The notes under the pieces are model-generated. The model was given only the letters and a program-made list of their open reading frames with translations, searched no databases and had not been told where the DNA came from. Shown piece after piece: positions 1 through 13,800 of a stretch of DNA of 64,000 bases. Source of the DNA: Actinostola sp. cb2023. Lineage: Eukaryota > Cnidaria > Anthozoa > Actiniaria > Actinostolidae. The stretch is taken from assembly GCA_033675265.1 (NCBI GenBank), contig JAUJYZ010001307.1:1-64000 (forward strand), read 5' to 3'. Positions within the stretch are counted from its first letter, which is position 1. Each line of letters opens with the position of its first letter. The translations under genes were made by a program, and so were the position numbers.

Positions 1-3000
1 CCAGTCCCTGTACCAATTCATGTAGTGTACCAGTGCATCGTGTATAAAGTCATTAGGAATGTACCAAGTGAGTGCATCGTGTACAGAGTAAACTTGCAAC
101 ACATAACTAGTTAAAGAGTTCCCCCACCCAGTCCCTGTACCAATTCATGTAGTGTCATATAAAGTCATTAGGAATTACCAAGTGAGTGCATCGTGTACAG
201 AGTAAACTTGCAACACATAACTAGTTAAAGAGTTCCCCCACCCAGTCCATGTACCAATTCATGTAGTGTCATATAAAGTCATTAGGAATTACCAAGTGAG
301 TGCATCGTGTACAGAGTAAACTTGCAAAACATAACTAGTTAAAGAGTACCCCCACCCAGTCCCTGTACCAATTCATGTATGTAGTGGAATTCATATAAAG
401 TCAACTAGTTAAGTATCAATTATTTGTAAAATGTATTTATGTAATTATGTCTTAATTAAGTGTCCCCGATTAGTGTACCACTTGTGGTATGCTAGAAGTC
501 ATGACACGTTAATAAAGTTTATGTATGTATGTATGTCATTAGGAATTACCAAGTGAGTGCATCGTGTACAGAGTAAACTTGCAACACATAACTAGTTAAA
601 GAGTTCCCCCACCCAGTCCCTGTACCAATTCATATAGGTGTCATATAAAGTCATTAGGAATTACCAAGTGAGTGCATCGTGTACAGAGTAAACTTGCAAC
701 ACATAACTAGTTAAAGAGTACCCCCACCCAGTCCCTGTACCAATTCATGTAGTGTCATATAAAGTCATTAGGAATTACCAAGTGAGTGCATCGTGTACAG
801 AGTAAACTTGCAACACATAACTAGTTAAAGAGTTCCCCCACCCAGTCCCTGTACCAATTCATGTAGTGTCATATAAAGTCATTAGGAATTACCAAGTGAG
901 TGCATCGTGTACAGAGTAAACTTGCAACACATACCTAGTTAAAGAGTACCCCCACCCAGTCCCTGTACCAATTCATGTAGTGTCACATAAAGTCATTAGG
1001 AATTACCAAGTGAGTGCATCGTGTACAGAGTAAACTTGCAACACATAACTAGTTAAAGAGTTCCCCCACCCAGTCCCTGTACCAATTTATATAGGTGTCA
1101 TATAAAGTCATTAGGAATTACCAAGTGAGTGCATCGTGTACAGAGTAAACTTGCAACACATAACTAGTTAAAGAGTACCCCCACCCAGTCCCTGTACCAA
1201 TTCATGTAGTGTCATATAAAGTCATTAGGAATTACCAAGTGAGTGCATCGTGTACAGAGTAAACTTGCAACACATAACTAGTTAAAGAGTTCCCCCACCC
1301 AGTCCCTGTACCAATTCATGTAGTGGCATATAAAGTCATTAGGAATTACCAAGTGAGTGCATCGTGTACAGAGTAAACTTGCAACACATAACTAGTTAAA
1401 GAGTTCCCCCACCCAGTGCCTGTAGTACCAATTCATGTCGTGTCATATAAAGTCATTAGGAATTACCAAGTGAGTGCATCGTGTACAGAGTAAACTTGCA
1501 ACACATAACTAGTTAAAGAGTTCCCGGCCCCACCCAGTCCCTGTACCAATTCATGTAGTGTCATATAAATTCATTAGGAATTACCAAGTGAGTGCATCGT
1601 GTACAGAGTAAACTTGCAACACATAACTAGTTAAAGAGTTCCCCCACCCAGTCCCTGTACCAATTCATGTAGTGTCATATAAAGTCATTAGGAATTACCA
1701 AGTGAGTGCATCGTGTGCAGAGTAAACTTGCAACACATAACTAGTTAAAGAGTACCCCCACCCAGTCCCTGTACCAATTCATGTAGTGTCATATAAAGTC
1801 ATTAGGAATTACCAAGTGAGTGCATCGTGTACAGAGTAAACTTGCAACACATAACTAGTTAAAGAGTTCCCCCACCCAGTCCCTGTACCAATTCATGTAG
1901 TGTCATATAAAGTCATTAGGAATTACCAAGTGAGTGCATCGTGTGCAGAGTAAACTTGCAACACATAACTAGTTAAAGAGTACCCCCACCCAGTCCCTGT
2001 ACCAATTCATGTAGTGTCATATAAAGTCCTTAGGAATTACCAAGTGAGTGCATCGTGTACAGAGTAAACTTGCAACACATAACTAGTTAAAGAGTTCCCC
2101 CACCCAGTCCCTGTACCAATTCATGTAGTGTCATATAAAGTCATTAGGAATTACCAAGTGAGTGCATCGTGTACAGAGTAAACTTGCAACACATAACTAG
2201 TTAAAGAGTTCCCCCACCCAGTCCCTGTACCAATTCATGTAGTGTCATATAAAGTCATTAGGAATTACCAAGTGAGTGCATCGTGTACAGAGTAAACTTG
2301 CAACACATAACTAGTTAAAGAGTACCCCCACCCAGTCCCTGTACCAATTCATGTAGTGTCATATAAAGTCATATAATATCTATTTGTAAATGTAATTATG
2401 TCTTAATTAAGTGTCCCCGATTAGTGTACCACTTGTGGTATGCTAGAAGTCATGACACGTTAATAAAGTTTATGTATGTATGTATGTCATTAGGAATTAC
2501 CAAGTGAGTGCATCGTGTACAGAGTAAACTTGCAACACATAACTAGTTAAAGAGTGGCCCCCACCCAGTCCCTGTACCAATTCATATAGGTGTCATATAA
2601 AGTCATTAGGAATTACCAAGTGAGTGCATCGTGTACAGAGTAAACTTGCAACACATAACTAGTTAAAGAGTACCCCCACCCAGTCCCTGTACCAATTCCT
2701 GTAGTGTCATATAAAGTCATTAGGAATTACCAAGTGAGTGCATCGTGTACAGAGTAAACTTGCAACACATAACTAGTTAAAGAGTTCCCCCACCCAGTCC
2801 CTGTACCAATTCATGTAGTGTCATATAAAGTCATTAGGAATTACCAAGTGAGTGCATCGTGTACAGAGTAAACTTGCAACACATAACTAGTTAAAGAGTT
2901 CCCCCACCCAGTCCCTGTACCAATTCATATAGGTGTCATATAAAGTCATTAGGAATTACCAAGTGAGTGCATCGTGTACAGAGTAAACTTGCAACACATA

Positions 3001-6000
3001 ACTAGTTAAAGAGTTCCCCCACCCAGTCCCTGTACCAATTCATATAGGTGTCATATAAAGTCATTAGGAATTACCAAGTGAGTGCATCGTGTACAGAGTA
3101 AACTTGCAACACATAACTAGTTAAAGAGTACCCCCACCCAGTCCCTGTACCAATTCATGTAGTGTCATATAAAGTCATTAGGAATTACCAAGTGAGTGCA
3201 TCGTGTACAGAGTAAACTTGCAACACATAACTAGTTAAAGAGTTCCCCCACCCAGTCCCTGTACCAATTCATGTAGTGTCATATAAAGTCATTAGGAATT
3301 ACCAAGTGAGTGCATCGTGTACAGAGTAAACTTGCAACACATAACTAGTTAAAGAGTTCCCCCACCCAGTCCCTGTACCAATTCATGTAGTGTCATATAA
3401 AGTCATTAGGAATTACCAAGTGAGTGCATCGTGTACAGAGTAAACTTGCAACACATAACTAGTTAAAGAGTTCCCCCACCCAGTCCATGTACCAATTCAT
3501 GTAGTGTCATATAAAGTCATTAGGAATTACCAAGTGAGTGCATCGTGTACAGAGTAAACTTGCAAAACATAACTAGTTAAAGAGTACCCCCACCCAGTCC
3601 CTGTACCAATTCATGTAGTGTCATATAAAGTCATATAATATCTATTTGTAAATGTAATTATGTCTTAATTAAGTGTCCCCGATTAGTGTACCACTTGTGG
3701 TATGCTAGAAGTCATGACACGTTAATAAAGTTTATGTATGTATGTATGTCATTAGGAATTACCAAGTGAGTGCATCGTGTACAGAGTAAACTTGCAACAC
3801 ATAACTAGTTAAAGAGTTCCCCCACCCAGTCCCTGTACCAATTCATATAGGTGTCATATAAAGTCATTAGGAATTACCAAGTGAGTGCATCGTGTACAGA
3901 GTAAACTTGCAACACATAACTAGTTAAAGAGTACCCCCACCCAGTCCCTGTACCAATTCATGTAGTGTCATATAAAGTCATTAGGAATTACCAAGTGAGT
4001 GCATCGTGTACAGAGTAAACTTGCAACACATAACTAGTTAAAGAGTTCCCCCACCCAGTCCCTGTACCAATTCATGTAGTGTCATATAAAGTCATTAGGA
4101 ATTACCAAGTGAGTGCATCGTGTACAGAGTAAACTTGCAACACATACCTAGTTAAAGAGTACCCCCACCCAGTCCCTGTACCAATTCATGTAGTGTCACA
4201 TAAAGTCATTAGGAATTACCAAGTGAGTGCATCGTGTACAGAGTAAACTTGCAACACATAACTAGTTAAAGAGTTCCCCCACCCAGTCCCTGTACCAATT
4301 TATATAGGTGTCATATAAAGTCATTAGGAATTACCAAGTGAGTGCATCGTGTACAGAGTAAACTTGCAACACATAACTAGTTAAAGAGTACCCCCACCCA
4401 GTCCCTGTACCAATTCATGTAGTGTCATATAAAGTCATTAGGAATTACCAAGTGAGTGCATCGTGTACAGAGTAAACTTGCAACACATAACTAGTTAAAG
4501 AGTTCCCCCACCCAGTCCCTGTACCAATTCATGTAGTGGCATATAAAGTCATTAGGAATTACCAAGTGAGTGCATCGTGTACAGAGTAAACTTGCAACAC
4601 ATAACTAGTTAAAGAGTTCCCCCACCCAGTGCCTGTAGTACCAATTCATGTCGTGTCATATAAAGTCATTAGGAATTACCAAGTGAGTGCATCGTGTACA
4701 GAGTAAACTTGCAACACATAACTAGTTAAAGAGTTCCCGGCCCCACCCAGTCCCTGTACCAATTCATGTAGTGTCATATAAATTCATTAGGAATTACCAA
4801 GTGAGTGCATCGTGTACAGAGTAAACTTGCAACACATAACTAGTTAAAGAGTTCCCCCACCCAGTCCCTGTACCAATTCATGTAGTGTCATATAAAGTCA
4901 TTAGGAATTACCAAGTGAGTGCATCGTGTGCAGAGTAAACTTGCAACACATAACTAGTTAAAGAGTACCCCCACCCAGTCCCTGTACCAATTCATGTAGT
5001 GTCATATAAAGTCATTAGGAATTACCAAGTGAGTGCATCGTGTACAGAGTAAACTTGCAACACATAACTAGTTAAAGAGTTCCCCCACCCAGTCCCTGTA
5101 CCAATTCATGTAGTGTCATATAAAGTCATTAGGAATTACCAAGTGAGTGCATCGTGTGCAGAGTAAACTTGCAACACATAACTAGTTAAAGAGTACCCCC
5201 ACCCAGTCCCTGTACCAATTCATGTAGTGTCATATAAAGTCCTTAGGAATTACCAAGTGAGTGCATCGTGTACAGAGTAAACTTGCAACACATAACTAGT
5301 TAAAGAGTTCCCCCACCCAGTCCCTGTACCAATTCATGTAGTGTCATATAAAGTCATTAGGAATTACCAAGTGAGTGCATCGTGTACAGAGTAAACTTGC
5401 AACACATAACTAGTTAAAGAGTTCCCCCACCCAGTCCCTGTACCAATTCATGTAGTGTCATATAAAGTCATTAGGAATTACCAAGTGAGTGCATCGTGTA
5501 CAGAGTAAACTTGCAACACATAACTAGTTAAAGAGTTCCCCCACCCAGTCCATGTACCAATTCATGTAGTGTCATATAAAGTCATTAGGAATTACCAAGT
5601 GAGTGCATCGTGTACAGAGTAAACTTGCAAAACATAACTAGTTAAAGAGTACCCCCACCCAGTCCCTGTACCAATTCATGTAGTGTCATATAAAGTCATA
5701 TAATATCTATTTGTAAATGTAATTATGTCTTAATTAAGTGTCCCCGATTAGTGTACCACTTGTGGTATGCTAGAAGTCATGACACGTTAATAAAGTTTAT
5801 GTATGTATGTATGTCATTAGGAATTACCAAGTGAGTGCATCGTGTACAGAGTAAACTTGCAACACATAACTAGTTAAAGAGTTCCCCCACCCAGTCCCTG
5901 TACCAATTCATATAGGTGTCATATAAAGTCATTAGGAATTACCAAGTGAGTGCATCGTGTACAGAGTAAACTTGCAACACATAACTAGTTAAAGAGTTCC

Positions 6001-7530
6001 CCCACCCAGTCCCTGTACCAATTCATATAGGTGTCATATAAAGTCATTAGGAATTACCAAGTGAGTGCATCGTGTACAGAGTAAACTTGCAACACATAAC
6101 TAGTTAAAGAGTACCCCCACCCAGTCCCTGTACCAATTCATGTAGTGTCATATAAAGTCATTAGGAATTACCAAGTGAGTGCATCGTGTACAGAGTAAAC
6201 TTGCAACACATAACTAGTTAAAGAGTACCCCCACCCAGTCCCTGTACCAATTCATGTAGTTTCATATAAAGTCATTAGGAATTACCAAGTGAGTGCATCG
6301 TGTACAGAGTAAACTTGCAACACATAACTAGTTAAAGAGTTCCCCCACCCAGTCCCTGTACCAATTCATATAGGTGTCATATAAAGTCATTAGGAATTAC
6401 CAAGTGAGTGCATCGTGTACAGAGTAAACTTGCAACACATAACTAGTTAAAGAGTTCCCCCACCCAGTCCCTGTACCAATTCATATAGGTGTCATATAAA
6501 GTCATTAGGAATTACCAAGTGAGTGCATCGTGTACAGAGTAAACTTGCAACACATAACTAGTTAAAGAGTACCCCCACCCAGTCCCTGTACCAATTCATG
6601 TAGTGTCATATAAAGTCATTAGGAATTACCAAGTGAGTGCATCGTGTACAGAGTAAACTTGCAACACATAACTAGTTAAAGAGTTCCCCCACCCAGTCCC
6701 TGTACCAATTCATGTAGTGTCATATAAAGTCATTAGGAATTACCAAGTGAGTGCATCGTGTACAGAGTAAACTTGCAACACATACCTAGTTAAAGAGTAC
6801 CCCCACCCAGTCCCTGTACCAATTCATGTAGTGTCACATAAAGTCATTAGGAATTACCAAGTGAGTGCATCGTGTACAGAGTAAACTTGCAACACATAAC
6901 TAGTTAAAGAGTTCCCCCACCCAGTCCCTGTACCAATTCATGTAGTGTCATATAAAGTCCTTAGGAATTACCAAGTGAGTGCATCGTGTACAGAGTAAAC
7001 TTGCAACACATAACTAGTTAAAGAGTTCCCCCACCCAGTCCCTGTACCAATTCATGTAGTGTCATATAAAGTCATTAGGAATTACCAAGTGAGTGCATCG
7101 TGTGCAGAGTAAACTTGCAACACATAACTAGTTAAAGAGTTCCCCCACCCAGTCCCTGTACCAATTCATGTAGTGTCATATAAAGTCATTAGGAATTACC
7201 AAGTGAGTGCATCGTGTACAGAGTAAACTTGCAACACATAACTAGTTAAAGAGTTCCCCCACCCAGTCTCTGTACCAATTCATGTAGTGTCATATAAAGT
7301 CATTAGGAATTACCAAGTGAGTGCATCGTGTACAGAGTAAACTTGCAACACATAACTAGTTAAAGAGTACCCCCACCCAGTCCCTGTACCAATTCATGTA
7401 GTTTCATATAAAGTCATTAGGAATTACCAAGTGAGTGCATCGTGTTCTGAGTAAACTTGCAACACATAACTAGTTAAAGAGTACCCCCACCCAGTGCCTG
7501 TAGTACCAATTCATATATAGGTATAACATA
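1..7530. repeat. 114-bp satellite array with higher-order structure
   Basis: About 60 head-to-tail copies of a ~114-bp unit; the phrase GTGAGTGCATCGTGTACAGA recurs every ~114 bp. Four times (about 400-535, 2370-2490, 3630-3750 and 5695-5815) the array is interrupted by the same ~120-bp insert containing TCTTAATTAAGTGTCCCCG and a GTATGTATGTATGT tract. The order of private variants (for example 'acatacctagtt', 'agtggcat', 'ttcccggcccc', 'gtgtgcagag') in 540-2370 is repeated in 3750-5695, so a block of ~3.2 kb was itself duplicated. No coding frame is supported. The left end lies outside the window. Confidence 0.97.
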
Positions 7531-7854
7531 CTAACGTACTAACTCCTCATGATTGTAAGCTGCTCGGCTGCCGTAAGCGCCTTTCATATGCAGCCCGAAA
7601 AAGTCCTCCATCGGTTGTAAAGCGCATTGGAACGAATGTGAAATGTGCTATATAAGAACGACCATTAATATTATTATTATTATTATTATTATATAAAATA
7701 AAATCCTTAGGAATTACCAAGTGAATGCATCGTGCACTTGCAGACAAGCAGTCTACATATGTAATATACAACATGCACAGTACAATTATGAACTGAGAAT
7801 ACCTTAGTTTGACGATAATGAGACATGAATGGTTTTGGTTACATTGATTTATTT
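7531..7854. repeat. junction between the two satellites, with SINE-like tail
   Basis: Separates the two satellites. Around 7545-7690 there is a segment ending in a 'gctatataag' motif and an ATT trinucleotide run, like the 3' tail of the SINE seen in gene B. It sits inside a broken 114-bp monomer, whose remaining piece (CCTTAGGAATTACCAAGTGA) resumes at about 7705. No gene is visible here; the short minus-strand open frame at 7547-7774 is repeat sequence. Confidence 0.6.
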
Positions 7855-10800
7855 TGTTGCACTACTAGTGTGTTCCTATTGTGACTACTACATTCTTGGT
7901 TAGTGCGATGGTTAGTGATTTATTTTGTTACACTACTAGTGTGTTCCTATTGTGACTACTACATTCTTGGTTAGTGCGATGGTTAGTGATTTATTTTGTT
8001 GCACTACTAGTGTGATCCTATTGTGACTACTACATTCTTGGTTAGTGCGATGGTTAGTGATTTATTTTGTTACACTACTAGTGTGTTCCTATTGTGACTA
8101 CTACATTCTTGGTTAGTGCGATGGTTAGTGATTTATTTTGTTACACTACTAGTGTGTTCCTATTGTGACTACTACATTCTTGGTTAGTGCGATGGTTAGT
8201 GATTTATTTTGTTACACTACTTAGTGTGATCCTATTGTGACTACTACATTCTTGGTTAGTGCGATGGTTAGTGATTTATTTTGTTACACTACTAGTGTGA
8301 TCCTATTGTGACTACTACATTCTTGGTTAGTGCGATGGTTAGTGATTTATTTTGTTGCACTACTAGTGTGATCCTATTGTGACTACTACATTCTTGGTTA
8401 GTGCGATGGTTAGTGATTTATTTTTTGTTGCACTACTAGTGTGATCCTATTGTGACTACTACATTCTTGGTTAGTGCGATGGTTAGTGATTTATTTTGTT
8501 ACACACTACTAGTGTGTTCCTATTGTGACTACTACATTCTTGGTTAGTGCGATGGTTAGTGATTTATTTTGTTACACTACTAGTGTGTTCCTATTGTGAC
8601 TACTACATTCTTGGTTAGTGCGATGGTTAGTGATTTATTTTGTTGCACTACTAGTGTGTTCCTATTGTGACTACTACATTCTTGGTTAGTGCGATGGTTA
8701 GTGATTTATTTTGTTACACTACTAGTGTGTTCCTATTGTGACTACTACATTCTTGGTTAGTGCGATGGTTAGTGATTTATTTTGTTACACTACTAGTGTG
8801 ATCCTATTGTGACTACTACATTCTTGCTTAGTGCGATGGTTAGTGATTTATTTTGTTACACTACTAGTGTGTTCCTATTGTGACTACTACATTCTTGGTT
8901 AGTGCGATGGTTAGTGATTTATTTTGTTGCACTACTAGTGTGATCCTATTGTGACTACTACATTCTTGGTTAGTGCGATGGTTAGTGATTTATTTTGTTA
9001 CACTACTAGTGTGTTCCTATTGTGACTACTACATTCTTGGTTAGTGCGATGGTTAGTGATTTATTTTGTTGCACTACTAGTGTGTTCCTATTGTGACTAC
9101 TACATTCTTGGTTAGTGCGATGGTTAGTGATTTATTTTGTTGCACTACTAGTGTGATCCTATTGTGACTACTACATTCTTGGTTAGTGCGATGGTTAGTG
9201 ATTTATTTTGTTGCACTACTAGTGTGTTCCTATTGTGACTACTACATTCTTGGTTAGTGCGATGGTTAGTGATTTATTTTGTTACACTACTAGTGTGATC
9301 CTATTGTGACTACTACATTCTTGGTTAGTGCGATGGTTAGTGATTTATTTTGTTGCACTACTAGTGTGATCCTATTGTGACTACTACATTCTTGGTTAGT
9401 GCGATGGTTAGTGATTTATTTTGTTACACTACTAGTGTGATCCTATTGTGACTACTACATTCTTGGTTAGTGCGATGGTTAGTGATTTATTTTGTTGCAC
9501 TACTAGTGTGTTCCTATTGTGACTACTACATTCTTGGTTAGTGCGATGGTTAGTGATTTATTTTGTTACACTACTAGTGTGTTCCTATTGTGACTACTAC
9601 ATTCTTGGTTAGTGCGATGGTTAGTGATTTATTTTTTGTTACACTACTAGTGTGTTCCTATTGTGACTACTACATTCTTGGTTAGTGCGATGGTTAGTGA
9701 TTTATTTTGTTACACTACTAGTGTGTTCCTATTGTGACTACTACATTCTTGGTTAGTGCGATGGTTAGTGATTTATTTTGTTACACTACTAGTGTGATCC
9801 TATTGTGACTACTACATTCTTGGTTAGTGCGATGGTTAGTGATTTATTTTGTTACACTACTAGTGTGTTCCTATTGTGACTACTACATTCTTGGTTAGTG
9901 CGATGGTTAGTGATTTATTTTGTTACACTACTAGTGTGATCCTATTGTGACTACTACATTCTTGGTTAGTGCGATGGTTAGTGATTTATTTTGTTACACT
10001 ATAGTGTGTTCCTATTGTGACTACTACATTCTTGGTTAGTGCGATGGTTAGTGATTTATTTTGTTGCACTACTAGTGTGTTCCTATTGTGACTACTACAT
10101 TCTTGGTTAGTGCGATGGTTAGTGATTTATTTTGTTACACTACTAGTGTGATCCTATTGTGACTACTACATTCTTGGTTAGTGCGATGGTTAGTGATTTA
10201 TTTTGTTACACTACTAGTGTGATCCTATTGTGACTACTACATTCTTGGTTAGTGCGATGGTTAGTGATTTATTTTGTTGCACTACTAGTGTGATCCTATT
10301 GTGACTACTACATTCTTGGTTAGTGCGATGGTTAGTGATTTATTTTGTTACACTACTAGTGTGTTCCTATTGTGACTACTACATTCTTGGTTAGTGCGAT
10401 GGTTAGTGATTTATTTTGTTACACTACTAGTGTGTTCCTATTGTGACTACTACATTCTTGGTTAGTGCGATGGTTAGTGATTTATTTTGTTGCACTACTA
10501 GTGTGTTCCTATTGTGACTACTACATTCTTGGTTAGTGCGATGGTTAGTGATTTATTTTGTTGCACTACTAGTGTGATCCTATTGTGACTACTACATTCT
10601 TGGTTAGTGCGATGGTTAGTGATTTATTTTGTTACACTACTAGTGTGTTCCTATTGTGACTACTACATTCTTGGTTAGTGCGATGGTTAGTGATTTATTT
10701 TGTTACACTACTAGTGTGTTCCTATTGTGACTACTACATTCTTGGTTAGTGCGATGGTTAGTGATTTATTTTGTTACACTACTAGTGTGTTCCTATTGTG

Positions 10801-13800
10801 ACTACTACATTCTTGGTTAGTGCGATGGTTAGTGATTTATTTTGTTGCACTACTAGTGTGTTCCTATTGTGACTACTACATTCTTGGTTAGTGCGATGGT
10901 TAGTGATTTATTTTGTTACACTACTAGTGTGTTCCTATTGTGACTACTACATTCTTGGTTAGTGCGATGGTTAGTGATTTATTTTGTTACACTACTAGTG
11001 TGTTCCTATTGTGACTACTACATTCTTGGTTAGTGCGATGGTTAGTGATTTATTTTGTTACACTACTAGTGTGTTCCTATTGTGACTACTACATTCTTGG
11101 TTAGTGCGATGGTTAGTGATTTATTTTGTTGCACTACTAGTGTGTTCCTATTGTGACTACTACATTCTTGGTTAGTGCGATGGTTAGTGATTTATTTTGT
11201 TACACTACTAGTGTGTTCCTATTGTGACTACTACATTCTTGGTTAGTGCGATGGTTAGTGATTTATTTTGTTGCACTACTAGTGTGATCCTATTGTGACT
11301 ACTACATTCTTGGTTAGTGCGATGGTTAGTGATTTATTTTGTTACACTACTAGTGTGATCCTATTGTGACTACTACATTCTTGGTTAGTGCGATGGTTAG
11401 TGATTTATTTTGTTACACTACTAGTGTGTTCCTATTGTGACTACTACATTCTTGGTTAGTGCGATGGTTAGTGATTTATTTTGTTACACTACTAGTGTTT
11501 CCTATTGTGACTACTACATTCTTGGTTAGTGCGATGGTTAGTGATTTATTTTGTTGCACTACTAGTGTGTTCCTATTGTGACTACTACATTCTTGGTTAG
11601 TGCGATGGTTAGTGATTTATTTTGTTGCACTACTAGTGTGTTCCTATTGTGACTACTACATTCTTGGTTAGTGCGATGGTTAGTGATTTATTTTGTTGCA
11701 CTACTAGTGTGTTCCTATTGTGACTACTACATTCTTGGTTAGTGCGATGGTTAGTGATTTATTTTGTTACACTACTAGTGTGTTCCTATTGTGACTACTA
11801 CATTCTTGGTTAGTGCGATGGTTAGTGATTTATTTTGTTACACTACTAGTGTGTTCCTATTGTGACTACTACATTCTTGGTTAGTGCGATGGTTAGTGAT
11901 TTATTTTGTTACACTACTAGTGTGTTCCTATTGTGACTACTACATTCTTGGTTAGTGCGATGGTTAGTGATTTATTTTGTTACACTACTAGTGTGTTCCT
12001 ATTGTGACTACTACATTCTTGGTTAGTGCGATGGTTAGTGATTTTTTGTTACACTACTAGTGTGTTCCTATTGTGACTACTACATTCTTGGTTAGTGCGA
12101 TGGTTAGTGATTTATTTTGTTGCACTACTAGTGTGTTCCTATTGTGACTACTACATTCTTGGTTAGTGCGATGGTTAGTGATTTATTTTGTTACACTACT
12201 AGTGTGTTCCTATTGTGACTACTACATTCTTGGTTAGTGCGATGGTTAGTGATTTATTTTGTTACACTACTAGTGTGTTCCTATTGTGACTACTACATTC
12301 TTGGTTAGTGCGATGGTTAGTGATTTATTTTGTTACACTACTAGTGTGATCCTATTGTGACTACTACATTCTTGGTTAGTGCGATGGTTAGTGATTTATT
12401 TTGTTGCACTACTAGTGTGTTCCTATTGTGACTACTACATTCTTGGTTAGTGCGATGGTTAGTGATTTATTTTGTTACACTACTAGTGTGTTCCTATTGT
12501 GACTACTACATTCTTGGTTAGTGCGATGGTTAGTGATTTATTTTGTTACACTACTAGTGTGTTCCTATTGTGACTACTACATTCTTGGTTAGTGCGATGG
12601 TTAGTGATTTATTTTGTTGCACTACTAGTGTGTTCCTATTGTGACTACTACATTCTTGGTTAGTGCGATGGTTAGTGATTTATTTTGTTGCACTACTAGT
12701 GTGATCCTATTGTGACTACTACATTCTTGGTTAGTGCGATGGTTAGTGATTTATTTTGTTGCACTACTAGTGTGTTCCTATTGTGACTACTACATTCTTG
12801 GTTAGTGCGATGGTTAGTGATTTATTTTGTTACACTACTAGTGTGTTCCTATTGTGACTACTACATTCTTGGTTAGTGCGATGGTTAGTGATTTATTTTG
12901 TTACACTACTAGTGTGATCCTATTGTGACTACTACATTCTTGGTTAGTGCGATGGTTAGTGATTTATTTTGTTACACTACTAGTGTGTTCCTATTGTGAC
13001 TACTACATTCTTGGTTAGTGCGATGGTTAGTGATTTATTTTGTTGCACTACTAGTGTGATCCTATTGTGACTACTACATTCTTGGTTAGTGCGATGGTTA
13101 GTGATTTATTTTTTGTTGCACTACTAGTGTGTTCCTATTGTGACTACTACATTCTTGGTTAGTGCGATGGTTAGTGATTTATTTTGTTGCACTACTAGTG
13201 TGTTCCTATTGTGACTACTACATTCTTGGTTAGTGCGATGGTTAGTGATTTATTTTGTTACACTACTAGTGTGATCCTATTGTGACTACTACATTCTTGG
13301 TTAGTGCGATGGTTAGTGATTTATTTTGTTACACTACTAGTGTGTTCCTATTGTGACTACTACATTCTTGGTTAGTGCGATGGTTAGTGATTTATTTTGT
13401 TGCACTACTAGTGTGTTCCTATTGTGACTACTACATTCTTGGTTAGTGCGATGGTTAGTGATTTATTTTGTTACACTACTAGTGTGTTCCTATTGTGACT
13501 ACTACTACATTCTTGGTTAGTGCGATGGTTAGTGATTTATTTTGTTGCACTACTAGTGTGTTCCTATTGTGACTACTACATTCTTGGTTAGTGCGATGGT
13601 TAGTGATTTATTTTGTTGCACTACTAGTGTGTTCCTATTGTGACTACTACATTCTTGGTTAGTGCGATGGTTAGTGATTTATTTTGTTACACTACTAGTG
13701 TGTTCCTATTGTGACTACTACATTCTTGGTTAGTGCGATGGTTAGTGATTTATTTTGTTGCACTACTAGTGTGTTCCTATTGTGACTACTACATTCTTGG

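Noticed and set aside
1..7530. CRISPR-like regular array
   Set aside because: The whole unit is repeated, with no unique spacers; this is satellite DNA.
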